From Gymnopilus junonius (Eukaryota; Basidiomycota; Agaricomycetes; Agaricales; Galerinaceae): a stretch of DNA of 64,000 nt. Below are positions 57,254 to 64,000 of the stretch, one piece after another. The notes beneath the pieces were generated by a model that was given only the letters and a program-made list of their open reading frames with translations, was not told the origin of the DNA and searched no databases. Position 1 is the first letter of the stretch; each line of letters begins with the position of its first letter. A program made the position numbers and the translations under genes. Location: NCBI GenBank assembly GCA_015501075.1, contig JADNYJ010000082.1:110319-174318 (forward strand). The letters run 5' to 3'.

Positions 57254-60200
57254 CTTAGTCCATACAGTCTTCGGAGCCACTGCCCCCATTGTAATCGTCT
57301 TCTTCTTCATCGCTTCCCAAGTCAGTTCTCTCTGTGAGCTTGTTGTAGTTATAGCCATAATCATCGTCAACGTCGCTTGCCATTTCTTCCTGCTCATTTT
57401 CCTCCTCGGATTCTGTCAGATCCAACTCCTCAGGCTGTCCTCCAGAAGCCGTCTCTTGTCCTGATGTATCTTCACTGATGTGAAGATGGTTTGTTGCTCG
57501 ATGGCCAATTCCTCCACCGAGATATCACATGAACATATCCCGGTCGACAAACCTATGGGCAAAGTTAAGTTGTCAACTCCATAGCGTGAAGAAAGACGCT
57601 CACGAACATGTTGACATAATAATATTCCCAGTCGGTGTCAGAACATTCGGCGTCAACGTACCTTCTTACAATTGACTGGCCGAGAAGTTCATCTGTAGTC
57701 GGGTAAGCAAAGGCAGGAATAATGTGGACTCCCCGAATAACCTGCGCCGGATCTACAAAACCAAAAGCATCTGCTTCACTGCTATTGACAAAAGTTAGGC
57801 GGTGGAATCGTCGCGTTGCAAAGCCGCCAGTAAATCCTTGATCAAGCTTGAAGAATCGGACATGAACAAAGTCGATCCGCTGCACATGCGGTGAGAGGAG
57901 TGCATGTGTCACTTCTACGTGATAAATGGCAATAATTCGTCCATAGAGATAAGGATGAGAATTCTCATTGGAGGTGGGGGCGAGCATGAGAATGTCGGGG
58001 TGCATTTTTGGATTGATAGAGTCCTGGCTACGGCACATGTCATAAGTCGTGTAATTGATTCGAAGCGTCCCATGGTCATAAAGTTTGTTACCGATAATAT
58101 GAAGGCAGTTGCGTTCATCATCAGTGAATATCTGATCATGATCCAGACCAAGCAGACAGCCTAATATATGGTCTTTCAGGTCGGGAAGAAAGTTCTAAAT
58201 CAAATCAAAATCTGTGTATGCTCGCGAGACGTGCTAAGCTTACCATCACAGCCGGATCCAGAAAATTCTTTTGAATAAATCGAAGGATGTTGGTGTGTAC
58301 CTTATCAGATTTAGAGACATGATGGTGCTCATGAGGGCGTATAGACGGGAGAGCGTCACAGTCGTCAAGTGGTATACAAGGACTTGTCTCGCATTGCGAC
58401 TTCTGTGGGTGTGATTGCATAGAGTCACCATTTGTTTTGACCCGATTTCCTATTTGTCGGAGTGAGTCTCCACGTCGATAATGGACAGTTGCTTGCTCAC
58501 AAAGTCCTTGCGTTTATTGTTTGGCCATACAGACTCTTTGTCTCTTATGCTCTTGCTCTCCTAGAATCGAGCTAATTAGTGATAGGATTCTCAGTAGAAA
58601 AATGTGGGCTTACAATGAGAGTCGAATAATTATCGGTTGTTCCAAACCGCCGAATATCATCTACATAATGACCATTGCATAGATCTTGTAGGTTTTGAGA
58701 TTGAAAGACTTCATCTGCTTTGATTTCTTGCCAGGGTTGTTGTTGGCTACCTTTCCCTCCTTGACAGTGTTTGCATCGTGACGAAGACGGGCTGCCACCT
58801 CACTCGGTAATTCACGAGTTTGATAGGCAGCACAGACTTTCCTCTCAAACAGTCGAAGTGCAGCACCGAGTTCTCGTGTCTGGTCCTTAAGGAACTGAAG
58901 GGTAGACTCGGTCTGGATCCTAAGCTTTGCACAAGCATGCCATGTGCCCATGGTAAATAAGAGGTCCAGCACGATCTTATTGTGAGGTGTAGGCAAGAGA
59001 TCTTCCGAAAACAGAAGCGCGCACTGTGTAGAAAATTTAGAGAATTTCCACTAGGTAAGCTTGGCAAATCCTACTTACTTGAAGGAGATCTTCGTAGTCT
59101 CGAGCGGCGAGCTTCTTCATTTCAGATGCATTTGTACTGAACCGACGAATAGTCTGGGGTCCGAAGGTAGGAACACCTCGGTACCTGAAGGACTATGTCA
59201 TTGGAATTTTGCTAGTAGCTGGACAGACACTGCTCACCTTTTATTGAGAGTCGGTATCGCATTTTTACCAAGTGGAGAATGCGCATCAGGTGCATAAAGA
59301 CTGCTTTCCAGTTTCCAAGCTCAATTTCGTGCAGAAGGTCAGAAACGAGCATATCAAAATAATTGAAGCCAAACTCTGAAAGCTTCTTCGAAAAAGCGCT
59401 CTACAATATTTTTGGTCAGTCAAACCTATCTAAGCCTGGGAGAAACTGACTCGAGTGGGTGTTAATGATTGGTTCTGAAGGCGCTCCTCAACATATCACA
59501 GTGACACCGATCCCATGGACAAAAATTAATTCTCGGGCTGCTTCTACCCGGTCCCGATGAGTGACATCATCGAGGCGAAGATGCTGCCGACATTGCTCGT
59601 CTACCCGGGTACCAAGACCTGAATATATTTTTTCGGCATAAGTGTCCGAGGTGAGGACACAAAGCTAGTTGGCGAATAGCCGCTATAATGACTCTATCAA
59701 ATTGAGTAAGCTTCTGGCATGAAAATAACTAGAGACTGACTTTTCTGGGTAATCCGCGGAGTAAGTGAAGAAGCAAGGAAAAAATCTGCAGACTATAATG
59801 TCTGCACATCTAATGATAATGCCATGCTGATATGCCCGCATGAATTTGTCATCTAGTAGTAACTCCCAGACCTTTTGTATGATCTTGCGCTTCATATGGG
59901 TAATTACCGATTTCGAGGGAGGCTTGCCATATTTCTTCATATATATGTCTTCGAAATCATCTGGTAGCTGTAGGCAAATTTTAATGTAATCCTTTTTGAG
60001 TGTTGCAAGGAATGAGAAGGTATGTGCACTATATGATGGGCTGCATGTTGAGTTGGCCTACCCCGAGGATACTTAGACTGGTTTCCAGAGTAGAAATATA
60101 TTGGCCACATTGATGCATCACTGAAATTTGCCAAGTGAGTAGAATCAGACCAAAGCATAATTGCAAAGATGGTGTTCTTGACAGGGAATAAATCAGGAGG

Positions 60201-61474
60201 GTCATCAGCAAGACAAAGAGGGAGAGAAGCTATCTTTTGGTCCTCTTCCAGGAACATGTCAGCTGTGTAAAGCTCACTGACTACACGTTGAGGCATACTA
60301 TCAGGGCTCAGCTTCCAATAAAGCTTGAAAGGTATGTGATGCCAGGACTTTGCAGAATCATCCTGGGCTGCACTGCGCATGACTTCACAGATGCTACAGT
60401 GGTGGATGCCGCATATGTGTAGATGCCGTGCATCGTCCTCTGAAGAGAATTTCTGACATTCACACGGCATGGGAATCTTGATAGTAGACATCTTCCAAAT
60501 GCCAGTATTTGAGAATGGGACATCCAGATCATCGACAGAATCTAGAAGCGCCATTTCATGAGAAAAATTGAATTTTCGAGCCTCCCCAAGATTAAAGTCG
60601 CCAGCTTTAAAAACATTTTGTACCAAAGAGTCTAGTTCTGCCTGAGACTTCTGCCTTGAGCTGCCATAAAACCAGTCCAATATTCAGAAGGAGGTTGCAC
60701 TGCTCAAGGGTGCAAATGGACTTTGGCTTGCTGGATCATGTCCTTGTTCTTTTCTCGGATTGAATCCCTTCCACCAGCAGCCAGAATTTCCATCTTCTTC
60801 AGTACCTGCTTGGCTCATAGGCTCACTAGGCTCCAAATATGGTTTTTGGGTATATTCATGGTATAAGCCAAATTTGTCAGGACTGGTTATGAAAGTCATA
60901 TCAGGCGGCATCTGAGGAGCTTCATCGAAGTTCTCATGCACCATCAATTCAGGTGACACAGGTCGAACTTCTTGAGGAGGAGGAGGAGGAGGAGGAAGAG
61001 GAGGCATATGAGGTACTCGAGTATGAGGAACATGTGGTGCAGAGTTCAGCAAAAAATCTTTGAATATTGCAGGAAACTTCCTGATTTGTCCAGATTGAGT
61101 CAGCAGCGGAACAAAAGCAGGAGTAGAAAGAGGTGTGGAGTCTGTAGGAATGACTGCTCCATCAGCTTGAGACTCAGGTACATCATCACAGAGTTCATGA
61201 GGATCAGGCGGCTGCATTGACAGTGAGAAAGTCATCAGCAGAGCAACATAAAATAACTTCAATCAGAGACATTATCTGGCATGTCCTCATCCATGCATGT
61301 TATTGACAGTATTTGTGTCACCAGATTACGCTTTTTCTTCTTTTTCTTTGGGTTTTCTTTAGCAGCATTGATTTCAGGGCAAGAGTTACGGTGCATAGTG
61401 AGTCCCTGCATAGTTGCAAAGTTGTGTTTACAGGCGGCGCACTTGTTCCTGTTATTTTTCTTGGGTTTGAGCAT
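57254..61474 (-). CDS. Plavaka-type (CACTA-like) transposase, spliced and largely open
   Basis: The start at 61474 gives MLKPKKNNRNKCAACKHNF, a C2H2 finger (CAACKHNFATMQGLTMHRNSC-type). An intron (gtctct...tgcag, about 61270-61209) leads to a Pro-rich region and FGLYHEYTQKP. Then come MDWFYGSSRQKSQAELDSLV (60680), WHHIPFKLYWKLSPDS, VSELYTADMFLEED, LWSDSTHLANFSDASMWPIY, NQSKYPRGRPT, KIIQKVWELLLDD (59900), and the downstream exons with IVLDLLFTMGTWHACAKLRI and TRELPSEVAARLR (58661-58996), HHHVSKSDKV (58300), and TGGFATRRFHRL (57850). The end is acidic and stops at 57254. I see few breaks, and CpG is retained, so it may be recent and intact. Exact exon borders in 58.0-59.9 kb were not resolved. 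Confidence 0.75.
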
Positions 61475-61642
61475 GGTAAAACAGGGCGGATGAGCGAAAG
61501 GGAAAGTTGAACATGCCAGTGGTAATGGTGTGGATCCTTGACGCGATGCAATGCATACCATCACATGATCTCTGCTGCATCCATTTCAGACCTCAGACCT
61601 TGACATTTCTCATCAATACTCTCTTTCTCCCCAACCACCACC

Positions 61643-62311
61643 ATGCCCCATTCCTCCTCACTGACAGTCCCAGATCCTGCTTCATCCTCATCCTCCTCCA
61701 GCTCGGGCTCTTCCTCAGAAGATGATGGCCCAGAGCAGCAGGCAACTGTATCCGAGCTCTGCAAAAGGAAGAGGCAGTCGAAGAAATTGGGCCACCATCA
61801 AGGGAAAAGGTGAACTTTCATACTGTAATCTTCTATATTCTCTATTCAACTTTCCTCCAGGGCCAAAGAAGTTACTGAGAAGGATGAGTTCTCCCCTTAT
61901 TGTACCTTCATGAGTTGGCATATGCGATCTCAATCCATCTTTGTCAACTTTTTCGATGTCCTCGACTATGGCATATGGTGGGAGGACAAGAAATATGGCA
62001 AACATATGAAAGAACAGTGAGTGTATGCATTTCTCAAAGGTTTCATAAGGACTAAATACCTTGTCCAAGGTTCGAGGAGAAGTACTGCAATGAGCTCAAC
62101 ATGTTCATTGAGATGAAAATGACCCTTTCCAACTTCGACGATCATCTAGTCCAACTGAAAGCGAAGCCTGTCCTCTGTAATGAATTAGCAAAATTGGTGA
62201 GCCATCGATTGTATATATTGTGCGCATATATTCATGGTGCATATACACTATGTATATGCTTGCATAGATGAATGACACTGCAAGGAGTGCGTGTGGCAAT
62301 GACATCAAGAG
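61643..62311 (+). pseudogene. Spliced gene cut by the gypsy element
   Basis: The gene starts with MPHSSSLTVPDPASSSSSSS and continues through GT-AG introns at 61810-61860, about 62018-62071, and 62198-62268 without any stop. It reads FSPYCTFMSWHMRSQSIFVN, DYGIWWEDKKYGKHM, NELNMFIEMKMTLSNFDDHL, and MNDTARSACGNDIKS, where the gypsy LTR begins. No domain is known to me; the style resembles multi-copy Agaricomycete hypothetical proteins. It lies head to head with the Plavaka-type gene, with about 170 bp between the two start codons. Confidence 0.5.
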
Positions 62312-62769
62312 TGTTATGTTTCTCTTTTCCTTATCTTATCGCATGCCCCACTTTGTTTCTTGCTATCAATTATCGGACGATTTATTATTTATAGTTTCCT
62401 TTTGATCATCTTTGCTTGCAAAGATGATCATTCACTTTCTTACACGTATGAGGACAATCTTCCCCTTTTGATCATCATCCCCTGTACCGCCCCGATGATG
62501 ATCACTCCTTTCCGATTCCCCTTGTTTTACCTTCGTTTCATTATATTATTATCACACACAAATAAGTATATAAACAGTAGCTAGACTATGATGTACTGTA
62601 GCTTGTTCTTGAGAATCTAACATCTCTTGTAACAACCGAGATGAACTTGAACCACTAAGGCATTCTTCTGTCGAAGACAATACCTTAGCGGACTTCATCG
62701 AACAACCTCTACGACCACTATGCCAGACCTTATCTTATCAGATTAAGTTCTGTCATCAAAGTCATAACA
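62312..62769 (+). repeat. Gypsy-type 5' LTR, 458 bp
   Basis: The segment runs from tgttatg to cataaca (inverted ends, TG...CA). The 5-bp word before it is aagag. It contains a TATA-like tatataaac near 62566 and precedes the Gag gene. A diverged piece of the same LTR is at 41975-42135. Confidence 0.78.
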
Positions 62770-63088
62770 AAAGAACAAGCTACCTACCTCAATCAATGCT
62801 TCTGCCTAGCAAGCATTATCCGCTGACATTACGGCTTGAAGAAGAGGACGATTTGCCGCTAACTTTAGTGACGAAGAATTCTCTGACCCGAACACCGACT
62901 GAACCTCTGATGCAGGCGCATCTGACAACTTTGAAACACCACCTGAAGGAGACGAATCTCCTCTAACCCGATCGACTTTCTTTGGATCTACCGTCCAAGA
63001 ACCCGGCATATTACGACCTGATTTTGAATCTCTGCTAGATACCCTACTCAGATTTCAGCCCGTCTTTTACCCAACAAATGAACCCGAA

Positions 63089-63994
63089 ATGCCAGAAGGA
63101 ACCTCTGACACTGCCCCCGCTGCTCCCACCTCCCCCAACGGAAAAGGAATAGGAATCATTCCTACGCCTTTCTCCGGAGACCGCTCCAAGGTCAAAACAT
63201 TCATCCAAGACTTGGGCGACTATTTCGAATTGAATGGCGACCTTTACAACACCAACGCCAAAAAAATCGTATTTACCCTTGGACTTCTCAAAGGGGGAGA
63301 AGCAGAAGCCTGGAAGAAGGCTTGGAGAGAAGACCACACCGAAGAGGTCAAGAACGCCGCAGGCGTACCAACCGGAGCTATCACCAAAAACTACGGTTCG
63401 ACCTTAGATTTTGAAAGGGCTTTTAACGAAGCCTTCAAACCGACTGAGACAAAGGACCAAGCATTCTTTGAACTCCGAAACCTGAAGCAGGGAAAAGCTT
63501 CAGCCGCCGAATTGAACACCAAGTTCAACGAACTGGTGAAGACCGCCAAGATTCCCACTACCGGGAATGAGAGCGTCTTGATCGACTACTATATGAATGC
63601 CTTGAACAATTGGCTTCAAGAGAAGATTATGGGACTCGACATACTTCCTACCACACTCGCTGCCTGGCAGAGGAAGGCAGTCGAGTACGACACCCATCGA
63701 ACAAATTTAGCATGCCTTTTGGGCAGGACCACCACCCAGGCGCCGAACGAACGAAAGACTTGGTGGGCTAATATAGCCAGAGGAAACCCCGCCCTGCACT
63801 ACCATGCCCCAGCGCCCCGAACAAACCACCGAGACCCGAATGCCATGGACGTTGACAAGATTGACGTCAATGCCATGACCCAGGAAGAACGAAGTGAGCT
63901 CATGAGAAAGGGGCTCTGCTTCCGATGCAAGAAGCCTGGACATGTCTCAAGAGACTGTCCCGAGAAGGGCAAGAACAGGAGGAACCTCCGCTGA
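63089..63994 (+). CDS. Ty3/gypsy Gag polyprotein
   Basis: An open frame of 301 codons. It begins with a Pro/Ala-rich leader, followed by IGIIPTPFSGDRSKVKTFIQ, the start of the retrotransposon Gag (capsid) domain, then LDFERAFNEAFKPTETKDQA and FFELRNLKQGKASAAELNTK, the conserved core. Near the C-terminus is a CCHC knuckle, CFRCKKPGHVSRDC (residues about 277-290), for RNA binding. The TGA at 63992-63994 follows a basic tail. In many gypsy elements Gag and Pol are one frame or joined by recoding, so the stop may be the natural Gag end or a mutation. The start at 63089 is the first ATG before the leader. Confidence 0.88.
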   Translation: MPEGTSDTAPAAPTSPNGKGIGIIPTPFSGDRSKVKTFIQDLGDYFELNGDLYNTNAKKIVFTLGLLKGGEAEAWKKAWREDHTEEVKNAAGVPTGAITKNYGSTLDFERAFNEAFKPTETKDQAFFELRNLKQGKASAAELNTKFNELVKTAKIPTTGNESVLIDYYMNALNNWLQEKIMGLDILPTTLAAWQRKAVEYDTHRTNLACLLGRTTTQAPNERKTWWANIARGNPALHYHAPAPRTNHRDPNAMDVDKIDVNAMTQEERSELMRKGLCFRCKKPGHVSRDCPEKGKNRRNLR

Positions 63995-64000
63995 AGAAGA

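Larger units (their letters stand above)
62312..64000 (+). mobile_element. Ty3/gypsy element, 5' part, running off the window
   Basis: It consists of the LTR (62312-62769), a leader (62770-63088) and the Gag frame. The start of the leader, aaagaacaagctacc, would be the primer-binding site. CpG is abundant and Gag has no internal stop, so the insertion is recent. The polymerase part lies beyond position 64000. Confidence 0.8.

Overview
The window looks like a transposon-dense block of a basidiomycete (Agaricomycetes-type) nuclear genome. Genes are split by short GT-AG introns of about 50-80 bases. The protein families I recognise are the usual fungal repeat families: Tc1/mariner, PIF/Harbinger, hAT, KDZ-type and Plavaka-type transposases, a Crypton-type tyrosine recombinase, RecQ-like helicase, DUF6589, and Ty1/copia and Ty3/gypsy Gag. 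I see no rRNA, CRISPR array or bacterial operon structure. All family names come from motif recognition by eye; no search was run.

Layout. 1-4 kb: CpG-containing, host-like sequence with one intact five-exon hotdog-fold thioesterase gene (2442-3343) and an 888-bp non-autonomous hAT element with an exact 8-bp target duplication. 4-9 kb: two more small hAT elements, one of them inside a dead RecQ-like helicase gene. 8.9-12.2 kb: a decayed DUF6589 gene, tail to tail with the helicase. 13-17 kb: a Crypton-type tyrosine recombinase pseudogene split by a solo LTR (TSD atcct) and by a 1.6-kb KDZ-like element (TSD gatcccag). 17.1-21.4 kb: a PIF/Harbinger element that carries a Tc1 transposase copy inside. 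22.6-27.5 kb: a two-gene Tc1/mariner element with inverted repeats of about 420 bp, nested in another DNA element. 27.5-42 kb: mostly decayed sequence with a protein-kinase fragment, an intact-looking three-exon gene with Zn2Cys6 spacing (31737-32737), a Harbinger transposase tail and a gypsy LTR fragment. 42.3-47.1 kb: a hAT transposase and a second Harbinger element, both inserted in one LTR, which itself sits in the end of a gene. 47.1-49.2 kb: that gene, which appears to combine a DDE-like segment with a WRN-type 3'-5' exonuclease. 49.7-51.0 kb: a third Harbinger element (TSD TTA). 51.3-54.6 kb: a large repeat-family gene whose three acidic motifs resemble the order seen in P-element/THAP9 transposases. 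54.6-57 kb: a truncated copia element. 57.3-61.5 kb: a largely intact Plavaka-type transposase gene. 61.6-62.3 kb: a divergent gene cut by a Ty3/gypsy element that runs off the end of the window.

The genes do not form a pathway. They record successive insertions, and the order can be read from target-site duplications. The central 4-55 kb is poor in CpG and full of stops and frameshifts. The two ends keep CpG and contain the youngest or still intact genes. The best candidates for something undescribed are the possible P-like transposase family at 51-54.6 kb, the DDE-exonuclease fusion at 47-49 kb, the convergent two-gene mariner at 22.7-26.9 kb, and the helicase / DUF6589 / tyrosine recombinase neighbourhood at 6-17 kb.
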